From Opitutales bacterium (GTDB lineage: Bacteria; Verrucomicrobiota; Verrucomicrobiia; Opitutales; UBA9783): 7,619 bases of DNA. Each line of letters begins with the position of its first letter. Positions within the stretch are counted from its first letter, which is position 1. Both the position numbers and the translations under genes were made by a program. Below, in pieces: positions 1 to 6,216 of this stretch. Below the pieces are notes generated by a model. That model was not told where the DNA came from and did no database searches. It saw nothing but the letters and a program-made list of their open reading frames with translations. Location: contig JAFVCI010000040.1 in NCBI GenBank assembly GCA_017479315.1, positions 1 to 7,619 of the forward strand, given 5' to 3'.

Positions 1-2
1 AT

Positions 3-547
3 CTGTCCGTATCCCGAGAGAAAAAAACCAAATACTGCCATATGATGACGCTTCCCGAAGATAAAGGAAAGTTGATGCTGGGTAAGATCCTTTACATGGG
101 ATGCGCGATCCTGGCATCCAACATCATTATATTCGCGGGAACCTTTGTCGGCGGAACGCTTCTGACGACGAGCATACCCGTGGGCGGTGGGGTTGCTTCC
201 GTATTTGTACTGACCATTTCGGAACTTTGGCAAATACCCTTGTTTCTGTTCCTCGGCGAACGCTTCGGCATGGTTTCGGAACTGTTGGTATGCGTCTTTT
301 TGTCAATCGGCGGAATCGTTGCGGCATCCTCCGGGAAATGGTTTGTATTACCTTCCGCAATCCCGGCAGAATTTTATGTCCGTTGTTGCATGTGCTTCCA
401 AACGGTACTAAGGCGGAGGTCGAAGATCCGCTTCTGAATACGGGAGTAATCTTACCGGGAATATGTGCTTCCATAATATGGTTTGGGTTTGCAACAGCAT
501 TGTTTCTTCATTGGTTTCGGAAATTCGAGGTAAATCAAAAATGCTAG
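3..547 (+). pseudogene. Lantibiotic-immunity ABC permease, MutE/EpiE type, 5'-partial and frameshifted
   Basis: This is the membrane subunit of an ABC exporter of the LanFEG type, which clears lantibiotics from the producer's own membrane. The reading frame is open from position 3 with no stop, and its first residues (REKK, then TLPEDKGKLMLGKILYMG) match the middle of the family, so the ATG at 42 is internal and the real start lies before the window. Hydrophobic segments follow: residues ILASNIIIFAGTFVGG, then LFLFLGERFGMVSELLVCVFLSIGGIV. After the codons for AIPA (about 358-368) the family continuation RILCPLLHVLPNG and DPLL..GVILPGI is found one frame back, ending at the TAG at 547. A single lost base between about 366 and 375, near a run of four T, explains this; unrepaired, the frame stops at 435-437. 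No classical slippery heptamer is visible. It is either a true pseudogene or a sequencing error. The family call rests on remembered family patterns. Confidence 0.75.
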
Positions 548-1284
548 GGAGATCTCTCAAAGCGGACTTTTTAAAAATGAAAAACCTGCCCGTTTTATGG
601 GCACATATTTGGATCCCCGTTGCGATCAATACATTGTTTTTATCCTATTACACCTTTACGGGATGGAGTACGTCCGCGAAGGTTATCGGTTTTTTTGAGT
701 CCGTCGGAGCGGGATTTCCGATTTTGATCGGCATCTTTACCGCCGATGTCGCGGAGCATGAACAGAATGCCGGTCGTTTCCAAAATTTACTCTCCCAACC
801 CCGTAAGACGACGGCATTTCTGTCGAAGGTTATCCTTCTGTTGCTCTTGGGATTTTTCTCGGTTGTTTTGACGGCCGTGATTTTCGGAGCGGGATTTCGG
901 GTAATCGTAAATAATTGCGATATCGGTATGGTTACATACTTGACGGCGGCACTGATGCTGTGGTGCGGCAGTATTCCGCTTTACATCGTTCAAATGATCA
1001 TCGCATTTGGTTTCGGGAAAGGCGCGTCCGTCGGAACGGGGCTTTTTGCCGGACTGCTCGGCGCACTCATGCTTACGGATTTGGGCAGGCTTGTGTGGGA
1101 ATATGTACCGCCGTCATGGACGGGAAGAATGCCTGTCACGTATTTGCGCGTTGTGTTTGGAACACCCGATGCAGTCAACGAGTTAAAAAAGGCGATACCG
1201 ATCGTTTGCGTTGTCACAATAATGAGTTTGTTGTGTTACCGACTGTGGGCTTCCCGCTTTGAGGGCGACAGGATAACGGAATAG
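541..1284 (+). CDS. Lantibiotic-immunity ABC permease, MutG/EpiG/NukG type
   Basis: This is the second membrane subunit of the LanFEG-type exporter; with the E permease and an ATPase (LanF, off-window) it would pump lantibiotics out of the cytoplasmic membrane. The product is 247 aa, the usual family length. About six hydrophobic segments are visible, near residues 20-40, 52-70, 95-118, 130-157, 163-180 and 218-236. The motif AEHEQNAGRFQNLL (71-84), followed by PRKTTAFLSK, is typical of the EpiG/MutG family. The ATG at 541 is chosen because it overlaps the end of the preceding permease by 7 bp (translational coupling), is preceded by GAGG at 527-530, and gives the family N-terminus LLKAD/LKMKNLPVLW. 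An upstream frame extension to 463 would only cover the neighbour gene. No frame damage is seen in this gene, unlike its partner. The LanR/LanK regulator genes often found next are absent. Confidence 0.8.
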   Translation: MLGRSLKADFLKMKNLPVLWAHIWIPVAINTLFLSYYTFTGWSTSAKVIGFFESVGAGFPILIGIFTADVAEHEQNAGRFQNLLSQPRKTTAFLSKVILLLLLGFFSVVLTAVIFGAGFRVIVNNCDIGMVTYLTAALMLWCGSIPLYIVQMIIAFGFGKGASVGTGLFAGLLGALMLTDLGRLVWEYVPPSWTGRMPVTYLRVVFGTPDAVNELKKAIPIVCVVTIMSLLCYRLWASRFEGDRITE

Positions 1285-1303
1285 ACGCTTGGGAGAATTT
1301 GAC

Positions 1304-1312
1304 AAAAGGAGG
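1304..1312 (+). promoter_or_regulatory. Orphan Shine-Dalgarno sequence without a start codon
   Basis: AAAAGGAGG lies 20 bp after the lanG-like stop codon, in the right place to serve a next gene of the operon, but no ATG, GTG or TTG follows within about 15 bp. In related operons a response regulator gene commonly follows. I read this as the remaining ribosome binding site of a lost gene. A caution: TTGACA at 1299-1304 and TATAGT at 1320-1325 (15-bp spacer) could instead make this stretch part of a weak promoter. Confidence 0.4.
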
Positions 1313-1318
1313 CAACTG

Positions 1319-1682
1319 TTATAGTTCCACTCTTTCGTCCTGTCCGTTCCGTGAAGCGGCTTCCCGATGTCCTTCGGAAGTACTGGTTTTGCAACGAAAC
1401 ACGCTCAAGATCGGCAAACAATCGCCATCATTAGCGTTGGTGCACACTTCTACGGTCGTCGGCTTAGGGAAAAACAAAACGCCTTCAAAAACAGACGGAA
1501 ATTCCAAAACAAACCCACCAAGAACATACCGCGATTGCTTAAAACACAATCGCCGTACGTGGTTTCCCCAACGGCACCCGACCGCATCCGCCCCAAATCT
1601 GTCAGGAAAAGAGCGAAGTCATGACCGCCCCAGAAAGCACGCCTGTCTTACAACTAGACGAAAACCGCCGAATGCCTTTCAT
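1319..1682 (-). pseudogene. Broken reading frame, unknown function
   Basis: Two overlapping minus-strand frames look like one decayed gene. The first runs from an ATG at 1682 to a TGA at 1602-1604 (26 aa: MKGIRRFSSSCKTGVLSGAV and MTSLFS). The second is open from 1618 to the TAA at 1319-1321 (99 aa, no ATG near its start). Its recognisable stretches include PDRFGADAVGCRWGNHVRR, FPSVFEGVLFFPKPTTVEVC and SVFRCKTSTSEGHREAASR. Joining the two frames around 1602-1618 would give about 120 aa. I do not recognise a domain. I have an unverified impression that similar short translated stretches occur in mobile or phage-associated DNA of Neisseria; treat that as a lead only. A 179-aa frame on the opposite strand covers the same bases but looks non-coding. 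Confidence 0.35.
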
Positions 1683-1729
1683 GACATTCCGCCTTCCGCC
1701 ATGCCTCCGACGCCCTGCGGTCGCCGCGC

Positions 1730-1876
1730 TTACCGTTCAAAGTACGACGCACCCTGTCGCGGCACCGACGTCGGGAATTGGTTCCGATGTCGCAAATGCC
1801 TGACGGAATGCGACCCCAAGCCGACGTGTTCCACGTAAATCGGCGCAAACGCCTGATGATTGTTGATTTCTGCCAT
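1730..1876 (-). CDS. 48-aa small ORF with strong ribosome binding site, unknown
   Basis: The ORF starts at an ATG at 1876 that is preceded by a perfect AGGAGG (1882-1887) with a 5-nt spacer, the best-formed initiation region in the window. The product begins MAEINNHQAFAPIYVEHVGL and ends QGASYFER. There is no signal peptide or membrane segment; the C-terminal half is rich in His and Arg (about residues 22-31 read SHSVRHLRHR). It lies 32 bp downstream of the CesT-like chaperone gene on the same strand, so the two are probably co-transcribed. Because class I chaperone genes often sit directly upstream of the gene for their substrate, this could be the surviving N-terminus of a type III effector or translocator whose remainder has decayed in the block at 1319-1729. 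That is inference; no family was recognised. Confidence 0.5.
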   Translation of the reverse strand: MAEINNHQAFAPIYVEHVGLGSHSVRHLRHRNQFPTSVPRQGASYFER

Positions 1877-1881
1877 GATAA

Positions 1882-1887
1882 CCTCCT
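1882..1887 (-). promoter_or_regulatory. Strong Shine-Dalgarno site of the 48-aa ORF
   Basis: The minus strand reads AGGAGG, then TTATC, then ATG. The perfect complement to the 16S tail at close to ideal spacing decides the start at 1876. It contrasts with aspS and uppS, which have no recognisable Shine-Dalgarno sequence, so this translation unit may have a different origin or a need for high expression. Confidence 0.65.
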
Positions 1888-1908
1888 GTTAATTATTCCC
1901 GTTAATTG

Positions 1909-2388
1909 TTATTTTTCGCGTGCCGCCCGATCCGCGCTCTCTTTGATGAAACGCTCGATGCGCGCCATCCATTTCTCGACCACTTCCACAAACACGCCCA
2001 GGCGGTCTTCAAAAGCGGTCAGATCCGTCAACGGCAATCCGAAGGCGCGCGCCAGTACCAAAGATTGCGATTGTTTATCGAGCCCGAGCGTACTGCCTTC
2101 CGTTTCGTTCCAAAAGAAATTGCCTTCCAGCGCTTTTTGATAAACGGCATCGCGGCATTCGATCGGCACCTCGCCGATGTAGGCGTAAATGACCAGCAAC
2201 TTCCCGGCTTCGTCCAAATCCATGTTGAGAACGATTTTCTCGTCGAACAGCAACATGCAGTGGTTGTTTTCGTCCAGGCACAAATCCGACAATCCCTGCC
2301 CGTCGCCGATGCGCTTCAACACCTCGTTCACGTGCGCCTTCAACTCGGCATCGCCCTGTCCAGCAACTCTACGCCCCTGCTTCTTCAT
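1909..2388 (-). CDS. CesT-family type III secretion chaperone
   Basis: This is a small acidic cytoplasmic chaperone of the CesT/Tir-chaperone type, which as a dimer keeps an effector or translocator protein unfolded and hands it to the type III secretion ATPase. The 159-aa protein shows the family layout: helix with LKRIGDGQGL (24-33), strand LDENNHCMLLFDEKIVLNMD (38-57), the pattern LLVIYAYIGEVP (64-75), EGNFFWNETEGSTLGLD (88-104), SLVLARAFGLPLTDL (109-123) and a C-terminal helix FVEVVEKWMARIERF. The first roughly 20 residues are not typical of the family. The ATG at 2388 has no Shine-Dalgarno sequence and lies only 7 bp from a candidate -10 box, so either the mRNA is leaderless or translation begins further in, for example at the GTG of residue 20. 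No other type III gene is in the window. The 48-aa ORF downstream may be its partner remnant. Confidence 0.72.
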   Translation of the reverse strand: MKKQGRRVAGQGDAELKAHVNEVLKRIGDGQGLSDLCLDENNHCMLLFDEKIVLNMDLDEAGKLLVIYAYIGEVPIECRDAVYQKALEGNFFWNETEGSTLGLDKQSQSLVLARAFGLPLTDLTAFEDRLGVFVEVVEKWMARIERFIKESADRAAREK

Positions 2389-2395
2389 TAACTAT

Positions 2396-2424
2396 CGTAT
2401 AACATGTTGAAAAGGCTTTTGCAA
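2396..2424 (-). promoter_or_regulatory. Candidate promoter of the type III chaperone gene
   Basis: On the minus strand a TTGCAA (-35, 2419-2424) is followed after 17 bp by TATACG (-10, 2396-2401). The predicted transcription start falls within a few bases of the annotated ATG at 2388, implying a leaderless message or a more internal translation start. An AACATGTT palindrome (2401-2408) sits between the two boxes, where a repressor could act. Confidence 0.35.
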
Positions 2425-2444
2425 GATGGAAAAAAGAATATAAT
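2417..2444 (+). promoter_or_regulatory. Candidate aspS promoter
   Basis: A perfect TATAAT lies at 2439-2444 with a poor -35 (TTTTGC at 2417-2422, 16-bp spacer). It would give a leader of about 185 bases before aspS. It overlaps the divergent chaperone promoter, sharing most of the TTGCAA at 2419-2424. The AT-rich surroundings offer other possible -10 boxes, so the assignment is weak. Confidence 0.25.
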
Positions 2445-2492
2445 TTCCGATTTTTATATCGTTTTCAATTTTTATGAGGAAATTTTTTACAA

Positions 2493-2504
2493 AAAACATG
2501 TTTT
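2493..2504. repeat. Perfect 12-bp palindrome AAAACATGTTTT, possible operator
   Basis: This palindrome shares its core AACATGTT with a second copy at 2401-2408, 94 bp away in the same divergent intergenic region. The pair could be a binding site for a dimeric regulator acting on the chaperone promoter, but short palindromes are expected in AT-rich DNA. Confidence 0.25.
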
Positions 2505-2634
2505 AACCGCTTTTAAATGTCGTTGACGGATAAAATTTCCCGCAACCGCCTGCACAGTTATATGCATCTTCGAACGAAGGAATTTCCCCAAAAACCGTCT
2601 TGCCGATCGACACAAAAGTTTTTCAATAAAAGCC

Positions 2635-4431
2635 ATGGAAGAGGTTTGTCCGCGCACGCATCGTTGCAACGCGCTCCGTCGCACCGACGAGGGGCGTTCG
2701 GTGGTTTTAATCGGCTGGGTACAAAGCATTCGCGACCACGGCGGATTGTGCTTCATCGATTTGCGCGACCGCGAAGGAATCACGCAGTTGGTGCTGGATC
2801 CGCATGCTTTTTCAAAAGAAATTTCTGTCCTGAAACCCGAATCGGTTATCGGCGTGCACGGTACCGTGCGCCTGCGCCCTTCCGAAACCGTCAATGCGGC
2901 GTTACCGACGGGAGACGTTGAGGTTGCCGTCGAGAAATTAACGATTCACAACCTTTGCCAAACGTTGCCGTTTCCGTTGGACGAAAAAGCGGAGAAGGTA
3001 AGCGAAGACCTGCGTTTAACGTACCGTTATCTGGATTTGCGCCGCAAGCCGAACCTCGATCGCCTGAAATTGCGCCATCGGGCTTCGCACGTCATTCGCA
3101 ATTACCTGGATAAAGAGGATTTTTTGGAAATCGAGCTTCCGACGCTCTTTAAAAGCACTCCCGAAGGCGCGCGCGAGTTTTTGGTACCGAGCCGCCTCAA
3201 CCAAGGGCAGTGCTACGCGCTGACGCAATCGCCGCAACAATACAAACAAATGCTGATGGTGGCGGGAACGGAACGCTACTTTTCGTTCGCACGCTGTTTC
3301 AGAGATGAAGATTTGCGCGCCGACCGACAGCCGGAATTCACCCAAATCGACCTGGAAATGTCCTTCATTCGGCGCGAAGACATTTATGCCCTCATCGAGG
3401 GTCTGATCGCGCAACTGTGGGAAACGTGCCTCGGTATCACCATCCCGATGCCGTTAAAAAGAATGCCCTTCAAAGAAGCCATGGATCGCTTCGGTTCCGA
3501 CAAACCCGACTGTCGTTTCGGTTTGGAGTTGGCGGACGTCACGGACATCTTTAAAGGTTCGGCGTTTAAAGTCTTTGCCAACGTTGCCGATAAAGGCGGT
3601 GCAATCAAGGTTCTGAAAATCGAAAACTTTGCCGATGTCACCGCCGGCGAACTGGCGTCGTTGGAGCAAACCGCCAAACACAACGGCGCGAAGGGGCTTG
3701 CATTCATTAAAGTCAAAGCGGACGAATGGAAGTCGCCGTTTGTGAAATTTTTGTCCGAAACCGAAAAGCAGGCACTGATTCAAGGCTTGGATATCCGTGA
3801 AAACGACTGTTTGTTTTTCATGGCGGACACATGGGAAAGAGCCTGCAATATCCTCGGGAAAGTACGTCTCGAAGCAGCGGAAATTCTCAAAAAGCGCGGC
3901 ATATTGAAAATTTCGGATAAAGATTTCCGTTTCCTGTGGGTGGTTGATTTCCCGCTGTTGACCTACGACGAGGAACAAAAGAAGTTCGTCGCCACCCACC
4001 ATCCGTTCACGGCTCCCGTCGAAGAAGATATTCCGCTGCTAAAAACCGACCCGCAACACGTGCGCGGTCAACATTACGATTTGGTGCTCAACGGTATTGA
4101 GCTCGGCGGCGGCAGTATCCGTATTCACACACCCGATTTACAGCGTTTCGTGTTCGAAAACGTCATCAAAATTCCGCACGACATCGTCGAAGACCGCTTC
4201 GGATACATGTTACGGGCGTTCTCCTTCGGTGCGCCTCCGCACGGAGGCATTGCTCTCGGGTTTGACCGCCTCGTCGCACTCATGGCGGGCACGCACAGTA
4301 TTCGGGATGTGATTGCCTTCCCAAAAACTCAAAAAGGTCAGGACTTGATGTCCATGAGTCCGGGGGATGTCACGGAAAAACAACTTTCGGACTTGGGATT
4401 GCGTTGGTTACCGACGATGGGGGAAGCATAG
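2635..4431 (+). CDS. aspS: Aspartyl-tRNA synthetase, bacterial type with GAD domain
   Basis: A class II aminoacyl-tRNA synthetase that activates Asp with ATP and loads it on tRNA-Asp in the cytoplasm. At 598 aa it has the full bacterial length. Order: N-terminal anticodon-binding OB fold (GWVQSIRDHGGLCFIDLRDR, 27-46); catalytic core with motif 1 (FLEIELPTL, 163-171), the TPEGAREFLVPSR loop (175-187), QSPQQYKQMLMVAG (198-211) and motif 2 (FRDEDLRADRQPEFTQ, 222-237); an inserted GAD domain, roughly 295-420; then ATHHPFTAP (453-461), NGIELGGGSIR (486-496) and motif 3 (GGIALGFDRLVALMAG, 537-552). His35 in RDHGG is the residue seen in non-discriminating enzymes that also charge tRNA-Asn; E. coli-like discriminating enzymes have Leu there. 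The ATG at 2635 fits the usual N-terminus (RTHRCNALR) although no Shine-Dalgarno sequence precedes it. It stands alone, with gaps on both sides. Confidence 0.97.
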   Translation: MEEVCPRTHRCNALRRTDEGRSVVLIGWVQSIRDHGGLCFIDLRDREGITQLVLDPHAFSKEISVLKPESVIGVHGTVRLRPSETVNAALPTGDVEVAVEKLTIHNLCQTLPFPLDEKAEKVSEDLRLTYRYLDLRRKPNLDRLKLRHRASHVIRNYLDKEDFLEIELPTLFKSTPEGAREFLVPSRLNQGQCYALTQSPQQYKQMLMVAGTERYFSFARCFRDEDLRADRQPEFTQIDLEMSFIRREDIYALIEGLIAQLWETCLGITIPMPLKRMPFKEAMDRFGSDKPDCRFGLELADVTDIFKGSAFKVFANVADKGGAIKVLKIENFADVTAGELASLEQTAKHNGAKGLAFIKVKADEWKSPFVKFLSETEKQALIQGLDIRENDCLFFMADTWERACNILGKVRLEAAEILKKRGILKISDKDFRFLWVVDFPLLTYDEEQKKFVATHHPFTAPVEEDIPLLKTDPQHVRGQHYDLVLNGIELGGGSIRIHTPDLQRFVFENVIKIPHDIVEDRFGYMLRAFSFGAPPHGGIALGFDRLVALMAGTHSIRDVIAFPKTQKGQDLMSMSPGDVTEKQLSDLGLRWLPTMGEA

Positions 4432-4573
4432 AAATATACCGAATAAACCGTCGAAAAACGGGATGAATTCTGTATTTTCGGAAGGTTAAAATACCTTTGA
4501 AGATGTCTGTTTTGTTTAATTACTCCTTGAAGAGAATGTATTTTTTAGGTTCTCGAAACACAAATCCTGTTTT

Positions 4574-4601
4574 TTGAATGCTTTTTTACAAAAAATATAT
4601 T
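4574..4601 (+). promoter_or_regulatory. Candidate promoter of uppS-cdsA
   Basis: TTGAAT at 4574-4579 and TATATT at 4596-4601, separated by 16 bp, lie in the 234-bp AT-rich gap between aspS and uppS. The predicted transcript would start near 4608 and have a leader of just under 60 bases before the uppS ATG. The match is good for a sigma-70 type promoter but the background is AT-rich. Confidence 0.4.
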
Positions 4602-4665
4602 AACGGACGGGATTTTCACAAAAAAACGCACTCGCTTTTGCTCCGAAAGTCGTTAGTCTGAATAC

Positions 4666-5394
4666 ATGTGTTCGTCCCGCGACAACCCGAAGCCGCCGCT
4701 GAAACATATTGCCTTTATCATGGACGGCAACGGACGTTGGGCGAAACAACGGCAACTGGCGCGAACGGAGGGACACAAGGAAGGCGTGAAACGCATTTTT
4801 GACGTCGCCAAGCGCGCCTTTGAGCACTGGAATGTCCCGTATATCACGCTTTATGCGTTTTCGACCGAGAACTGGTCGCGACCAAAGTATGAAATCGACG
4901 TCATTTTTCGGCTTTTGCGCGGTTGGTTAAAGCGAAAGAAAAAGATATTGGTCGAAAACAAAATCCGTTTTCGCACCATCGGCGATTTATCGAGATTGCC
5001 GAAAACGGCGCAGGAGATTTTGGACGAAACCATTCGTGAGACCGCCGATTTTACCGAACACACACTGACGGTGGCATTGAATTACGGCGCGCGCGAGGAA
5101 GTGCTTCGGGCAGTGCGGGAACTTTCGCCGTCGGAACGGGAAAACTTAACGTGGGAAACGCTTTCAAAGCATTTTTACACCGCCGACATCCCCGATCCCG
5201 ATTTGATTGTTCGAACGAGCGGCGAACAGCGATTGAGCAACTTTTTACTGTTGCAGGCAGCGTACAGCGAATTTTACTTCACCCCAACCTACTGGCCGGA
5301 TTTCGGTGCCGATGCACTGGATAAAGCCGTTGAAAATTATCTCCGACGCACGCGGCGCTTCGGAAACATCGAACCATGCTCCGACAACGCCTGA
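4666..5394 (+). CDS. uppS: Isoprenyl transferase (undecaprenyl diphosphate synthase)
   Basis: A cis-prenyltransferase that extends farnesyl diphosphate with isopentenyl units to undecaprenyl diphosphate, the carrier lipid for peptidoglycan and surface polysaccharides. The 242-aa length is normal. The motifs appear in order: IAFIMDGNGRWAK (15-27) with the catalytic Asp20 and the phosphate-binding GNGR, GHKEG (36-40), YAFSTENW (63-70), NYGAREE (139-145) and RTSGEQRLSNFLLLQAAYSE (183-202), followed by FYFTPTYWPDF, which hold the diphosphate- and metal-binding Arg and Glu residues. The ATG at 4666 gives the expected short N-terminal tail before the first motif; no Shine-Dalgarno sequence is visible. 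Its end overlaps the cdsA start by 19 bp, so the two are one operon. uppS-cdsA is a common bacterial pair linking wall-lipid and phospholipid supply. Confidence 0.96.
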   Translation: MCSSRDNPKPPLKHIAFIMDGNGRWAKQRQLARTEGHKEGVKRIFDVAKRAFEHWNVPYITLYAFSTENWSRPKYEIDVIFRLLRGWLKRKKKILVENKIRFRTIGDLSRLPKTAQEILDETIRETADFTEHTLTVALNYGAREEVLRAVRELSPSERENLTWETLSKHFYTADIPDPDLIVRTSGEQRLSNFLLLQAAYSEFYFTPTYWPDFGADALDKAVENYLRRTRRFGNIEPCSDNA

Positions 5395-6185
5395 ACAGCT
5401 CGCTCCTCCTGTGGAGCGTCTTGCTCCTCATCGTTTGGTGCTTTAGGTTGAACGCAATTGCATTTCTGTGCGTACTTACTGCCGTCGGTGCCGTTGTCGA
5501 ACTGCTTAAACTGTTTAAAGCCAATGTCCCCGTCATCCGCTTCAACGCCTGTCTGTCGGGACTGTTTCTTGCGTTTTCTTATGTCGCGTTACGGCACGAA
5601 GTGTTTGACATCGACCACATCCATGCGCTCGCGTTTATCGTTCTGTTCCATTGGAGCGTGTTTGTCGCCAAGACCGCAAAGGCTTTATTCTTATCGCTGT
5701 TCTGCTTCTTCTATCTGACGCTGAACATTCATTTTCTGTTTAAAATCGCGCATTTATTTCTTTGGAACGACACAACCGCCACGCTGATGATCCTTTGGGT
5801 GGTGCTGATCACGAAAGCGACCGATATCGGTGCGTTTTGCGTCGGCTGTTCCTGCGGGAAGCATCCCCTTCTCCCGACCGTCAGCCCCAAAAAAACCCGC
5901 GAAGGCGTTTTGGGCGGGATTTTGATCGCACTTCTCGTGAACGTTTTATTTTACGTCTGTTTCGCCAAACACATGCCGATCGTGTTTATAAAAAGTTGCG
6001 TCTTTACCGTCTGCCTCGCCTGGGGTGCCGTTCTGTCCGACCTCGTCGAATCGTTGCTCAAACGCCACCTGTCGGTCAAGGATTCCGGGCATATCATTCC
6101 CGGCATCGGCGGCATTCTGGATCTCGTCGACAGCCTGCTGTTGAACGCCCCGCTGGCATATTGGCTGTTGAAATACGGGGTGTGA
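5376..6185 (+). CDS. cdsA: Phosphatidate cytidylyltransferase (CDP-diglyceride synthase)
   Basis: An integral membrane enzyme that makes CDP-diacylglycerol from CTP and phosphatidate, the precursor of all bacterial phospholipids. The protein is 269 aa and strongly hydrophobic, with segments near residues 8-45, 56-72, 84-125, 133-157, 178-196 and 203-221. Family landmarks are KATDIGAFCVG (147-157), SPKKTREG (170-177) and the C-terminal signature SDLVESLLKRHLSVKDSGHI (221-240), continuing with IPGIGGILDLVDSLL. Compared with the classical signature (KR....KD......PGHGG..DR.D), His is replaced by Ile244 and the Arg after Asp249 by Leu250, while the acidic residues Asp222, Asp236, Asp249 and Asp252 remain. 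Such variants exist in other phyla, so I expect activity. The ATG at 5376 lies inside uppS (19-bp overlap), pointing to coupled translation. The dxr and rseP genes that often follow are absent; a terminator comes next. Confidence 0.93.
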   Translation: MLRQRLNSSLLLWSVLLLIVWCFRLNAIAFLCVLTAVGAVVELLKLFKANVPVIRFNACLSGLFLAFSYVALRHEVFDIDHIHALAFIVLFHWSVFVAKTAKALFLSLFCFFYLTLNIHFLFKIAHLFLWNDTTATLMILWVVLITKATDIGAFCVGCSCGKHPLLPTVSPKKTREGVLGGILIALLVNVLFYVCFAKHMPIVFIKSCVFTVCLAWGAVLSDLVESLLKRHLSVKDSGHIIPGIGGILDLVDSLLLNAPLAYWLLKYGV

Positions 6186-6189
6186 ATTT

Positions 6190-6216
6190 CGGAAAAGCCG
6201 AATTTCCGGTTTTCTT
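6190..6216 (+). terminator. Probable intrinsic terminator of uppS-cdsA
   Basis: Just 4 bp after the cdsA stop, GAAAA (6192-6196) pairs with TTTTC (6210-6214) and CCG (6198-6200) with CGG (6207-6209), with G6197 bulged and a 6-nt loop. The right arm is U-rich (TTTTCTT). The stem is modest, so termination may be partial. Confidence 0.4.

Noticed and set aside
366..378. Programmed -1 ribosomal frameshift in the permease
   Set aside because: The site GAATTTTATG does not fit the X-XXY-YYZ slippery pattern and I saw no strong hairpin directly after it. Mutation or sequencing error is simpler.
101..547. 148-aa ORF from an ATG at 101
   Set aside because: Only its C-terminal third (after about 372) matches the permease family. 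The first part is a shadow of the true frame before the frameshift.
1299..1838. 179-aa plus-strand ORF across the accessory block
   Set aside because: It starts at a TTG and has a Ser/Thr/Pro/Arg/Cys-rich, low-complexity translation typical of antisense frames. The minus strand has the better initiation site and more protein-like translation. It could still be real if homologues exist.
3454..4002. 182-aa minus-strand ORF inside aspS
   Set aside because: It lies wholly opposite a fully conserved aspS region and has no independent signal.
4447..4498. Terminator after aspS
   Set aside because: The small hairpins CCGT/ACGG and AAGGT/ACCTT are only 4-5 bp and neither is followed by a run of T.
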